DNA of 64,000 nt from Mucilaginibacter sp. Bleaf8 (GTDB taxonomy: Bacteria; Bacteroidota; Bacteroidia; Sphingobacteriales; Sphingobacteriaceae), in NCBI RefSeq assembly GCF_018390515.1, contig NZ_JAHBBK010000001.1, positions 682,001-746,000 on the forward strand. The letters run 5' to 3'. The notes under the pieces were generated by a model. The model was not told the DNA's origin. It was given only the letters and a program-made list of their open reading frames with translations, and did no database searches. The translations under genes were made by a program, and so were the position numbers. Of the stretch, positions 52,448 to 60,925 are shown piece by piece (the stretch's first letter is position 1; the number at the start of each line of letters is the position of its first letter).

Positions 52448-53782
52448 ATGGCATCCATCCTTATTAAATCAGCAACCATTGTAAACGAAAACCGGCAGTT
52501 TACCGGTGATGTATTGATTAAAGACGGCATTATTGACCGGATTGACACTAGCATCAATACCAATGCCGATCAGGAAATAAACGCCGAAGGCTTGCACTTG
52601 CTGCCGGGCTGTATTGACGACCAGGTACATTTTCGTGAACCCGGCTTAACGCATAAAGCCGAAATTTATACAGAATCAAGAGCAGCCGTTGCCGGCGGGA
52701 TCACTTCCTTTATGGAAATGCCCAATACGGTTCCTAATACATTAACCCAGCAACTTTTAGCTGATAAATATGCCATAGGCGCGCAACGCTCGTTAGCCAA
52801 CTACTCTTTTTTCATGGGCGCATCAAACGATAACCTCGACGAGGTATTGCGTACGGATATCAGGAACGTTTGCGGTATTAAAGTGTTCATGGGATCATCA
52901 ACAGGTAACATGCTGGTGGATAACCCGCGTACGCTCGAAAACCTGTTCTCACAATCGCCCATGCTAATTGCCACGCATTGTGAGGACGAGCAGACGATAC
53001 AAAATAACCTGGCTCATTATAAAGATTTGCTGGGTGATGCCATTACGATTGATTACCACCCAAAAATTCGTACTGAAGAAGCCTGCTACCTGTCATCATC
53101 CATGGCGGTTGAACTGGCCAAAAAGCATGGTGCCCGTTTGCATATCCTGCATATCTCAACAGCGAAAGAAACTGCGCTTTTCGATAATAATATCCCATTA
53201 AAGGATAAAAAGATTACGGCCGAAGCCTGCGTACATCACCTGTGGTTTACGGATGCTGATTATGCTACTAAAGGCAACCTTATTAAATGGAACCCGGCAG
53301 TAAAATCTGCGCACGACCGCGACGGTATACTGCAAGCCGTATTGGATGGCCGCATTGATGTAATTGCTACCGACCATGCACCTCACACCACCGATGAAAA
53401 AGCGCAACCTTACTTACAGGCCCCATCGGGTGGCCCCTTGGTGCAGCATGCCCTGCCTGCTTTGCTGGAACTGTACCATCAGCAGAAAATGACCATGGAG
53501 CAGATTGCCGAAAAAATGGCACACAATGTGGCTACCTGTTTCCAGATAGAAAAACGCGGCTTTGTACGCGAGGGCTACTGGGCCGACCTGGTGCTGGTAA
53601 ACCTAAACCAACCCTGGCAAGTTGCAAAGCCTAACGTTTTATATAAGTGCGGTTGGAGCCCGTTTGAGGGCACTACTTTCCATTCGGCTATTACCCATAC
53701 CATTGTATCGGGCCATTTGGCTTATGAGCAAGGCACGTTCAATGAGCAGCAATTGGGCAAGCGCTTAACTTTTGAGCGATAG
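52448..53782 (+). CDS. pyrC: Dihydroorotase
   Basis: 444 residues of the amidohydrolase superfamily. Dihydroorotase closes carbamoyl-aspartate to dihydroorotate in pyrimidine synthesis. The metal-binding HxR motif is in CIDDQVHFREPGLTHK, substrate contacts in MEMPNTVPNT, further histidines in ATHCEDE and LHILHIS, and the catalytic Asp in VIATDHAPHT. The long form with KPGYWADLVLVN-type end fits the class I/allantoinase-like group; allantoinase is the main alternative. The start is the ATG at 52448. No other pyr gene is near. Confidence 0.88.
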   Translation: MASILIKSATIVNENRQFTGDVLIKDGIIDRIDTSINTNADQEINAEGLHLLPGCIDDQVHFREPGLTHKAEIYTESRAAVAGGITSFMEMPNTVPNTLTQQLLADKYAIGAQRSLANYSFFMGASNDNLDEVLRTDIRNVCGIKVFMGSSTGNMLVDNPRTLENLFSQSPMLIATHCEDEQTIQNNLAHYKDLLGDAITIDYHPKIRTEEACYLSSSMAVELAKKHGARLHILHISTAKETALFDNNIPLKDKKITAEACVHHLWFTDADYATKGNLIKWNPAVKSAHDRDGILQAVLDGRIDVIATDHAPHTTDEKAQPYLQAPSGGPLVQHALPALLELYHQQKMTMEQIAEKMAHNVATCFQIEKRGFVREGYWADLVLVNLNQPWQVAKPNVLYKCGWSPFEGTTFHSAITHTIVSGHLAYEQGTFNEQQLGKRLTFER

Positions 53783-53795
53783 ATAGATAATACAC

Positions 53796-53829
53796 TACCG
53801 TTAAGCATTTTAGAAAATGCTTAACGGTA
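53796..53829. terminator. Terminator hairpin shared by pyrC and the convergent fusion gene
   Basis: TACCGTTAAGCATTTT (53796-53811) pairs perfectly with its complement at 53814-53829. The 53814-53829 arm also encodes the last five residues (PLSIF) of the minus-strand gene. Confidence 0.75.
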
Positions 53830-56638
53830 AAATTAGGGTAACCCGGTTTTGCCCGTTACCACCAAATATGTCCCGATCAAGCAAATGGGTATACCGCAGG
53901 CCAAAGGTGATCGGGTTTTCATTGAACCACTTGGTATCGAAATATAACTCTCCGCCTACTGATCTAAAATCAGCTTTAAACACGGTGCCATTCGTATAAA
54001 AATCCCGCCCATGTGTGTAATCATAAAACACGGCACCACGCAAGCGCAACAGGTAAATCAGGTTAGCCACGCCCGCATCGGGATAGGCAATCGGAAAATG
54101 GTAGCTTACTCCTACTTTGCTTAAACGATATAAGTTATCGGCAGTATACCCGCGCGAAAACGAAAGCTGATTGGAAAAGAAACTATAGTTACGATCTCGT
54201 TGCTGGTAAGCTGCATTCACTACAAAATTGTGATTAACGGATAGGCTGGGAAAATAAAATGTTCCGGAGGCCAAAAACTGGTTGGCCTGTAAACTATTGA
54301 TGGTGTTCCTGAAATTTACGGTTATGATTTGTGCCAGGTGCGGATAGATATTCTGCACCGGTTTAGCTATCTGGTTACTGAAGGTTACACTGTTGGTTAA
54401 ATATGTATTATCCGGAATTACGGCATTAAACAGAGGCGCTACATCAGTAACGGTGTACGAAACACTGCTTCGCAAATTTATGCTGGTGAAATGACGGCCC
54501 CTGCTTAAATTAAGTGGCAACTGCAAACCCGCCTGTATATTCGTTTCATTCCAGTTAGCTTCTAAGATACTGTTGTTTGATCCTAAAAAATATTTACGCC
54601 TATCCATCGTACAGCTTACCTCGCCAAACAGGTAAGGGAATAAAGCGCCATAGGTGCTTGTAAAACTCAACTGCTTATAGCCCTCGTTACGATTGTAGTT
54701 AAACGCCAGTTCGCTTTGCAGCGTGTTCAAAATATTTTCGCCGGTTAAAGCAAAGGTATAGTCGGGATCATCGAAATACGGGATAAGGCTGTGGAAGTTG
54801 AATGGATGCGTAAACTTCGGGTACTTTTTTACAATATATTCCTTGGGCTCAACCTGCGTTGAAATGCCCGCGGCGGTATCATTCTGTAACGACGCAATAT
54901 TAAAATTTTGCAGCAGCGGACCTTCGGCAACCGGATTTAATTGAACGGTGGCTTTTTCTACATTATGTACTTCGTTACCAAAAGCGCTTACACTCATCCA
55001 CGCCAACCGGTTGTTACTTACCGCAGGCTGGTATGCGCCTATGCTGCTTTTCAAAGAGTCGTGCTGCAATTGAAACAGTTTGCGGCTTTTGACTGCCAGT
55101 GCATAAAGCTGATCCTCTTTCCCGGTAGTGGCAGTAAAATATACGGTATCACGGTACACAACCGGAAAGGCTTTAGGTGCAATATTCGGTGTGGTCAGAT
55201 ATTCATTACGGCCGGTTTGGCGATCAACCAGTGCAATGGCCATCTTGCCCGACGGCTGCCTGACAGCAGCAATCAGCTGATTGTCGGCATAAAACTTCGG
55301 ATAAGTATAGAATACGTGATCGGGATTAGGCACAGATTCAACAACCCGGCCTGTAGCAGCATCTAAAATCAATAGTTCATATTTGCCCGAAGGCGGCACA
55401 TTGACTACAACCAACTGCTTACCATCGGCACTAAAGGCTGGTGAAAAGTATTTGGTTTTGGTAGTGAGCCGGCGCTGCAAGCCGCTTTTTATATCGATTA
55501 CTTTCAGTTCGTTGTAATCTCGATATCCCCAGCGTATATCTGGCCTATTGGCAGCATAAACAATTTGCCCGTCATGATAGTCAAAGTAGCTGTCATTTAC
55601 GATATCGCTCAAACGAATGTTCTGCTCCACCCCATTTTTACGCAATACGAAAACCGGCCGGTGCTGATAGCTGGTTTTACGGTAAATTAGTGTGCTGTCA
55701 TCTATGTACGCCGGGAACTCACGGCTGGCTATATAATGCTGGGTTGCAGGATAATTACGCTGCTTTTTAACCTGTGCAGAAGAAACAGTTTGTTGCTTAA
55801 AATAGCCGAAAGCTTCCTTTTGAAAAGCTCCAAACTGTTGCCCTGTATGTTTTTTAAAAGATTGCTGAAAAGGGTAAAACAGCGATTTATAGGCAGCGGC
55901 ATCATGGGTAACACCGCGCCAAACTTCGGCACCAAATTTATCACGCCCATACGATACGAGCATGTAGCCCATGGGGTACCAATCGGGCACGTAGTCGCGG
56001 TACGATCCGTCGCGCAGCTTCATCCAGCTATAATCCTTACCAGCCGCCCACAACGAACGATAGCCGTTGAAAAACCAGGGCAAACGCCCACGGCCCTGAC
56101 CGGTAGTCAAGGTTTCGTTAAAAACCGCATCCCCTTCACTAAACCAATTGGGTATTGCCAGCGAATAGGCTACGGCCTGTCCGCCCTCGCCAAAAATGAT
56201 GTGTAGCAGGCGGGTTAATCCTACATCAAAATTGTTTACTTGCTGCACATGGCGGTATTCATGCACGGCCAATTGTTCGGCTATGGGTAAGCTGCCCAAT
56301 GCAAAGCTGTTTTGCATTGGGCTTACATAAAACTCGCTCCGGAACGGGGCCAGCCCTACATAACCGTTGGTGGTAAGTGTTTGGTTCTGCACCACCACAT
56401 TGATTAGCTTTTGCCGCCTGCCAATAGTTGGCATTACGGGTTTGTTGATCTGCTGTATAATGGCTGCTACCCTTTTGCCTGTTGAATCCAGCCCGGCCGG
56501 GAAAATAATGCGGGCCTCGGGTGTGGTAATTTGCCGCCATTTTACCGAGGGCGGATTACCGCCAAACGTTTGTGCTTTGGCAGCGCCCGTTGCTAACAAT
56601 AATATCGCAGAAAGGTATAGTACCGGCCGTTTCATCAT
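53810..56638 (-). CDS. Metalloprotease-like / beta-propeller / outer-membrane barrel fusion
   Basis: 942 residues with a signal peptide (MMKRPVLYLSAILLLATGAAKAQ). The N-terminal part resembles peptidase-MA-like gluzincins: HEYRH (HExxH, residues 126-130) and a downstream WFSEGDAVFNE with Glu168 as candidate third zinc ligand. A PD40/TolB-like propeller follows at about 320-580 (YFSPAFSADGKQLVVV and related blades). The last 300 residues look like a surface-antigen/BamA-type beta barrel with a C-terminal phenylalanine (LPLSIF). It may be an outer-membrane-anchored protease or processing protein. Activity is not proven. It converges on pyrC. Confidence 0.75.
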   Translation of the reverse strand: MMKRPVLYLSAILLLATGAAKAQTFGGNPPSVKWRQITTPEARIIFPAGLDSTGKRVAAIIQQINKPVMPTIGRRQKLINVVVQNQTLTTNGYVGLAPFRSEFYVSPMQNSFALGSLPIAEQLAVHEYRHVQQVNNFDVGLTRLLHIIFGEGGQAVAYSLAIPNWFSEGDAVFNETLTTGQGRGRLPWFFNGYRSLWAAGKDYSWMKLRDGSYRDYVPDWYPMGYMLVSYGRDKFGAEVWRGVTHDAAAYKSLFYPFQQSFKKHTGQQFGAFQKEAFGYFKQQTVSSAQVKKQRNYPATQHYIASREFPAYIDDSTLIYRKTSYQHRPVFVLRKNGVEQNIRLSDIVNDSYFDYHDGQIVYAANRPDIRWGYRDYNELKVIDIKSGLQRRLTTKTKYFSPAFSADGKQLVVVNVPPSGKYELLILDAATGRVVESVPNPDHVFYTYPKFYADNQLIAAVRQPSGKMAIALVDRQTGRNEYLTTPNIAPKAFPVVYRDTVYFTATTGKEDQLYALAVKSRKLFQLQHDSLKSSIGAYQPAVSNNRLAWMSVSAFGNEVHNVEKATVQLNPVAEGPLLQNFNIASLQNDTAAGISTQVEPKEYIVKKYPKFTHPFNFHSLIPYFDDPDYTFALTGENILNTLQSELAFNYNRNEGYKQLSFTSTYGALFPYLFGEVSCTMDRRKYFLGSNNSILEANWNETNIQAGLQLPLNLSRGRHFTSINLRSSVSYTVTDVAPLFNAVIPDNTYLTNSVTFSNQIAKPVQNIYPHLAQIITVNFRNTINSLQANQFLASGTFYFPSLSVNHNFVVNAAYQQRDRNYSFFSNQLSFSRGYTADNLYRLSKVGVSYHFPIAYPDAGVANLIYLLRLRGAVFYDYTHGRDFYTNGTVFKADFRSVGGELYFDTKWFNENPITFGLRYTHLLDRDIFGGNGQNRVTLILPLSIF

Positions 56639-56723
56639 TGCTGTGAAATTATACAGAAATACTGATTAAACCAATGTTGCGGTCAATTCACAAAAGCATG
56701 ACACTGCATTAGTTAAAACCTGC

Positions 56724-56731
56724 TACATTTG
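56724..56731 (+). promoter_or_regulatory. -7 promoter element for hscA
   Basis: TACATTTG matches TAnnTTTG and ends 20 nt before the hscA ATG at 56752. Confidence 0.55.
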
Positions 56732-56751
56732 CCCCTTGTTAATTACATATT

Positions 56752-58608
56752 ATGGCTAAAGTTTCCATCAATCTGGCTACCGGTTCACTGCAAAAGGAAG
56801 AAATTATTGTAGGTATTGATTTAGGCACTACCAATTCATTGGTGGCTTTCATCAATCCTGATAAAAACCCCCAGGTTATTAATGATGCCGGCAAAGGCGT
56901 ATTGGTACCATCGGTAGTGCATTTTGACCAAACCGGCGGTATTACCGTAGGCAACGAAGCTAAAAATTATCTGATTACCGACCCGCAGAACACCATTTTT
57001 TCGGTTAAACGTTTGCTGGGCCGCTCTTATGCAGATATCGAGAACTATAAAAACTTATTCTCTTACAAAGTAATTGACGATAATACCGAGAGCCTGGTTA
57101 AGGTTAAGGTGGGCGACCGCTTTTATACCCCTATTGAACTATCCGGCTTGATATTAAAAGAGCTGAAAGAGCGTGCGGAGCATGCATTAAAAACGCCGGT
57201 AACACGTGCTGTAATTACTGTACCTGCTTACTTCAACGACTCGCAGCGCCAGGCGACCCGCGATGCCGGTAAACTTGCCGGACTGGATGTGCTACGTATT
57301 GTTAACGAACCAACCGCTGCAAGTTTGGCTTACGGCATAGGTTTAAACCAGGAAGAGACAAAAACGATTGCTGTTTACGATTTAGGCGGCGGTACATTTG
57401 ATGTTTCTATACTGCAAATACAAAATGGTATTTTCGAGGTACTATCAACCAATGGTGATACTTTTTTGGGCGGTGATGATTTTGACCGTGCCATTTTCGA
57501 ATACTGGGTACAACAGAACAACCTGAACGCAGCCGAACTGGCCGAAAACCGCGAACTAACCCAGGAGCTGCGCTTAAAAGCAGAAGAGGCCAAAAAATCA
57601 TTTTCCCACCAAAGTATTTTCAATGAAAAAGTAGGCGATATCTGGTGCACTATTGACCGCGATACTTTTGAACAGCTAATACTGGCTAAGGTAGAACAAA
57701 CTATTAACGCCTGCACCAACGCACTGAAAGATGCAGGCTTAACCGTTGAGCAGATTGATGAAGTAGTAATGGTAGGCGGCTCAACCCGCACAGCACTGGT
57801 AAAACGCAAGGTGGCCGAATTTTTTAAGCGCCCGGTACACGATGATATAAACCCGGATGAGGTAGTTGCTTTAGGCGCTGCTATACAGGCCGATATATTG
57901 GCAGGCAACCGTAAAGATATTTTACTGCTGGATGTTACCGCCCTATCATTAGGCATTGAAACTATGGGCGGCCTGATGGATGTAATTATTCCGCGTAACT
58001 CAAAAGTACCCACCAAAGCCGGCAGGCAATATACAACCTCGGTTGACGGGCAGGTGAATATGAAAATCTCGGTTTACCAAGGCGAACGCGACTTGGTGAA
58101 AGAAAACCGTAAGCTGGCAGAGTTTGATTTGAAAGGCATACCGGCTATGCCGGCTGGCTTGCCAAAAGTAGACATCAACTTTTTGCTGAACGCCGATGGC
58201 ATTTTGAAAGTGCAGGCTATTGAACTGCGCTCTAATACCAAACAAGAGGTGGAAGTAAAACCAGCCTATGGTATTACTGATGAGCAGGTAGAACAAATGC
58301 TGATGGATAGCATAACCTATGCGCAAGACGATGTGCAACAACGCATGTTGATTGAAGCCCGTACCGAAGGTGAACAGATGGTTTATACAGCCGAACGCTT
58401 TTTAGAGAAAAATAACGCCTATCTGAGTATTCCAGAAATTACCGAAACGCAAAAATATATCCAGGCTTTGAAAGATTCGCTCACCAGCGGTGATAAAGAC
58501 CTGATATTAAAAAAGGTTGACGAACTAAACGACTATACCCGCCCGTTTGCCGAGCGCGTGATGGACATGGCCATCAGCCAGGCCATGAAAGGGAAAAGCA
58601 TAGAATAA
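56752..58608 (+). CDS. hscA: Fe-S assembly chaperone HscA (Hsp70 family)
   Basis: 618 residues. The N-terminal ATPase has VGIDLGTTNSLVAF, AVITVPAYFNDSQRQATRDA, VYDLGGGTFDVSIL and the GGSTRTALV nucleotide loop. The substrate domain follows. The leading extension before the first motif and the overall length match HscA, the Hsp70 that delivers Fe-S clusters from IscU with HscB. DnaK is the alternative, but the N-terminal extension and the lack of the long C-terminal lid tail favour HscA. HscB is not adjacent. The gene is monocistronic, with a terminator right after. Confidence 0.87.
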   Translation: MAKVSINLATGSLQKEEIIVGIDLGTTNSLVAFINPDKNPQVINDAGKGVLVPSVVHFDQTGGITVGNEAKNYLITDPQNTIFSVKRLLGRSYADIENYKNLFSYKVIDDNTESLVKVKVGDRFYTPIELSGLILKELKERAEHALKTPVTRAVITVPAYFNDSQRQATRDAGKLAGLDVLRIVNEPTAASLAYGIGLNQEETKTIAVYDLGGGTFDVSILQIQNGIFEVLSTNGDTFLGGDDFDRAIFEYWVQQNNLNAAELAENRELTQELRLKAEEAKKSFSHQSIFNEKVGDIWCTIDRDTFEQLILAKVEQTINACTNALKDAGLTVEQIDEVVMVGGSTRTALVKRKVAEFFKRPVHDDINPDEVVALGAAIQADILAGNRKDILLLDVTALSLGIETMGGLMDVIIPRNSKVPTKAGRQYTTSVDGQVNMKISVYQGERDLVKENRKLAEFDLKGIPAMPAGLPKVDINFLLNADGILKVQAIELRSNTKQEVEVKPAYGITDEQVEQMLMDSITYAQDDVQQRMLIEARTEGEQMVYTAERFLEKNNAYLSIPEITETQKYIQALKDSLTSGDKDLILKKVDELNDYTRPFAERVMDMAISQAMKGKSIE

Positions 58609-58610
58609 AA

Positions 58611-58640
58611 AAAAGCCCTCTATTAAGAGGGCCTTTTTTT
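58611..58640. terminator. Bidirectional terminator between hscA and a coiled-coil gene
   Basis: GCCCTCT (58615-58621) pairs with AGAGGGC (58626-58632) around a 4-nt loop, with A-run and T-run flanks. It lies between convergent genes. Confidence 0.85.
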
Positions 58641-58935
58641 ATTGAGACAGTTTGTCTATAGCTTCCTGCTCTTTTAATTCCTGTATGTGATTTTGATTGC
58701 TGTACGTATTTGTTTGACCTGCAAAATCTTCCAATATCGAAGCAATAGTATCCAAATTATCGGCAATGCGCTGATGCATGTCTGGTAAATCTTTCTCCAG
58801 GCGCTTATCGCCTAAATCAATATTATCTACTTCAATTTTTCCAATCTTTTGCACTATAGCTTGCTGACTATTCTTTAAATCTTCTAACTCATGGACAATT
58901 TTTTCCATTAGCTCAAACTTCCTGATCTTATCCAT
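58639..58935 (-). CDS. Small coiled-coil protein
   Basis: About 98 residues from the ATG at 58935; a TTG at 58953 would add six. The sequence is charged and helical (IVHELEDLKNSQQAIVQKIG, LPDMHQRIADNLDTIASILED), compatible with a coiled coil. There is no signal peptide, cysteine or enzyme motif. I do not recognise it. It lies between convergent hscA and the divergent TPR gene. Confidence 0.65.
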   Translation of the reverse strand: MDKIRKFELMEKIVHELEDLKNSQQAIVQKIGKIEVDNIDLGDKRLEKDLPDMHQRIADNLDTIASILEDFAGQTNTYSNQNHIQELKEQEAIDKLSQ

Positions 58936-59028
58936 AATTATTTGATTCGTCAAATTATATAACTAAATTTTTCGTTAAAAGTTTGATTTAACATTTTAAA
59001 CTAATAACTTAGTTCAAAATCAAAATTT

Positions 59029-60177
59029 ATGAAATTATTAGGTTTAGTACTGTTTATGCTGCTTTGCTTCACCTACTGCTTTTCGCAGGCGCCCAATCAA
59101 ATTGATAATGCTTTACTGCTTGATTATTACCAAAACCAGCGGTTTATAGAAGCAGCCGATTACTTGAAGAAAATATATCCTGAACCTGTTACCGACGGTA
59201 AAGCGCTATCGCAGTTGGCTTATACCTCGCAAATGGCTGGCCGGCTTACCGATGCTGAGATTTACTATCAGCGCATTTATAGCATGGATACCACCAGTCA
59301 ATCGGCCTTGATTAGCATGGCCGGTATCAATATGCGCCGAGGTAATATCACCAAGGCCGAACCCTACTACCTGCAACTCATCGCCAAAGACACAACCAAC
59401 TTTTTAGTATACAAGCAACTGGCCAACATCCGTCGCCAAAAGTATGATATTATGGGTTATGTGAACTATTTGGTGAGGGCCAACAAATTGAATCCGCAGG
59501 ATGCAGATGTTGCATCAGACTTGAGCGACCAGTATCTGGATCTCAAACAAATTACTTTAGCGCAAAAGGTTTTGGATAGCGCTATTGTTAAAGATCCCGA
59601 AAACATCATATTGCTGCAAAGCCTTATTAAGCTTACTCATGCACAAAAAAAGTGGCCCGAGACGATAAAAGCCGGAACTATGCTGCTTGCCATGGGCGAC
59701 AACAGCTTCCCTACCCTCAACAAGTTAGGACAAGCTTACTACCAACTCAAAAACTATGAGTGTGCATTGGAAAGCTACTACTCCCTCGAAAACAACCAGC
59801 ACAATGAAACCTCCTTTTATTTTATGGGAATGAGTTACAAGGCACTCAAAAATCATAAAAAGGCGATCGAATACCTGGAAAAAGCCATAGCCGATGGCAT
59901 CTCGCCAGCTATTGACAGTTATTACGGGGAAATGGCTGGTAGCTACCAAGATACCCGTCAGCATAAAAAAGCATTATGGGCATATCAAAAAGGCCTTCAG
60001 TTTAATGAAAGCCCTTTGATATATTACTCGCTTGCGCTGTTGTATGATGATGATTTGAAAGACAAAGCCAACGCCATGCGGTATTACAAAAAGTACTTAG
60101 CCACCAATCCGCCGGTAAAGCAGCAGGAACTGGTTGCTTATTGCAAAAGCCGCCTTGCCATGCTTAAACGCAATTAA
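59029..60177 (+). CDS. Secreted TPR-repeat protein
   Basis: 382 residues. A signal peptide (MKLLGLVLFMLLCFTYCFSQ) precedes at least eight tetratricopeptide repeats (for example AEIYYQRIYSMDTTSQSALI, ALESYYSLENNQHNETSFYF, AIEYLEKAIADGISPAIDSY). It is probably a periplasmic scaffold of unknown partner. Its stop codon overlaps that of convergent ribE by four bases (60174-60177). The 76-bp upstream gap is AT-rich with no exact -7 element. Confidence 0.82.
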   Translation: MKLLGLVLFMLLCFTYCFSQAPNQIDNALLLDYYQNQRFIEAADYLKKIYPEPVTDGKALSQLAYTSQMAGRLTDAEIYYQRIYSMDTTSQSALISMAGINMRRGNITKAEPYYLQLIAKDTTNFLVYKQLANIRRQKYDIMGYVNYLVRANKLNPQDADVASDLSDQYLDLKQITLAQKVLDSAIVKDPENIILLQSLIKLTHAQKKWPETIKAGTMLLAMGDNSFPTLNKLGQAYYQLKNYECALESYYSLENNQHNETSFYFMGMSYKALKNHKKAIEYLEKAIADGISPAIDSYYGEMAGSYQDTRQHKKALWAYQKGLQFNESPLIYYSLALLYDDDLKDKANAMRYYKKYLATNPPVKQQELVAYCKSRLAMLKRN

Positions 60178-60758
60178 CGCTGCATTAACCTTGCTACGTA
60201 TTTGCCTATTATATCAAACTCCAGGTTTACCACCGAGCCTTCGCGTACATTTTGCAGGTTGGTATGCTCATAAGTATAAGGGATGATGGCTACAGAAAAA
60301 CTGTTGGCATTTGAATTGACTACCGTTAGGCTGATACCGTTGATGCAAATCGACCCTTTTTCGACAGTTACGTTGCCTCTGCCTGCATCATACTCAAAGG
60401 TATATTCCCAGCTGCCATCCAGTGCTTTGTAAGCGGTGCAGATAGCGGTCTGGTCTACGTGGCCCTGAACAATATGCCCGTCAAGGCGGGCATTCATTTG
60501 CATGCAGCGCTCCAGATTCACCAAATCACCGGTTTTAAGGTGACCGATGTTTGATTTGTTCAGTGTTTCTTCAATAGCAGTAACCGTATGCGTATCGCCG
60601 TGTACCGCTACAACAGTTAAGCAAACACCATTGTGCGCAACCGACTGGTCTATTTTCAATTCTGCTGATATGGCTGATTGTACTGTAATGTGCAGGTTGC
60701 CCTGATCTTGTTTAAGTTCGGTTACAGTACCTAAGGTTTCGATAATTCCGGTAAACAT
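60174..60758 (-). CDS. ribE: Riboflavin synthase alpha subunit
   Basis: 194 residues with two lumazine-binding repeats. The first begins MFTGIIETLGTV and includes VAHNGVCLTVV; the second begins NARLDGHIVQGHVDQTA and includes GSICINGISLTVV. Two molecules of 6,7-dimethyl-8-ribityllumazine are converted to riboflavin. The length is usual. A -7 element match (TAGTTTTG on the reverse strand at 60799-60806) lies 40 nt upstream. It overlaps the TPR gene at their 3' ends by four bases and has no adjacent rib gene or FMN riboswitch that I can see. Confidence 0.94.
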   Translation of the reverse strand: MFTGIIETLGTVTELKQDQGNLHITVQSAISAELKIDQSVAHNGVCLTVVAVHGDTHTVTAIEETLNKSNIGHLKTGDLVNLERCMQMNARLDGHIVQGHVDQTAICTAYKALDGSWEYTFEYDAGRGNVTVEKGSICINGISLTVVNSNANSFSVAIIPYTYEHTNLQNVREGSVVNLEFDIIGKYVARLMQR

Positions 60759-60798
60759 AATACTTTGGTACGCCCCACTGGCGCATGTGATTTACTGC

Positions 60799-60806
60799 CA
60801 AAACTA
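60799..60806 (-). promoter_or_regulatory. -7 promoter element for ribE
   Basis: Reverse strand TAGTTTTG, an exact TAnnTTTG match, 40 nt before the ribE ATG. Confidence 0.45.
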
Positions 60807-60851
60807 ACTATAATAGCCGGATGATTTATCAGCACAGTATCAAAACAACAA

Positions 60852-60907
60852 AGCGGGATACAAAAGCCGTTGCCCCTTTAACTGGCAAACCACTTTTATA
60901 TCCCGCT
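60852..60907 (-). terminator. Terminator after the carboxylesterase gene
   Basis: AGCGGGATA (60852-60860) pairs with TATCCCGCT (60899-60907), with an inner CAAAAG/CTTTT extension. A T-rich stretch follows on the reverse strand. Confidence 0.65.
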
Positions 60908-60925
60908 GTAAAAAAACTTTGTTTT

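Noticed and set aside
57375..58016. Long open frame (213 codons) antisense to hscA
   Set aside because: It mirrors conserved Hsp70 codons and has no independent motif or start signal.
60174..60177. Four-base overlap of the TPR and ribE stop codons
   Set aside because: Convergent overlap of stops is common in compact genomes and gives no functional hint.
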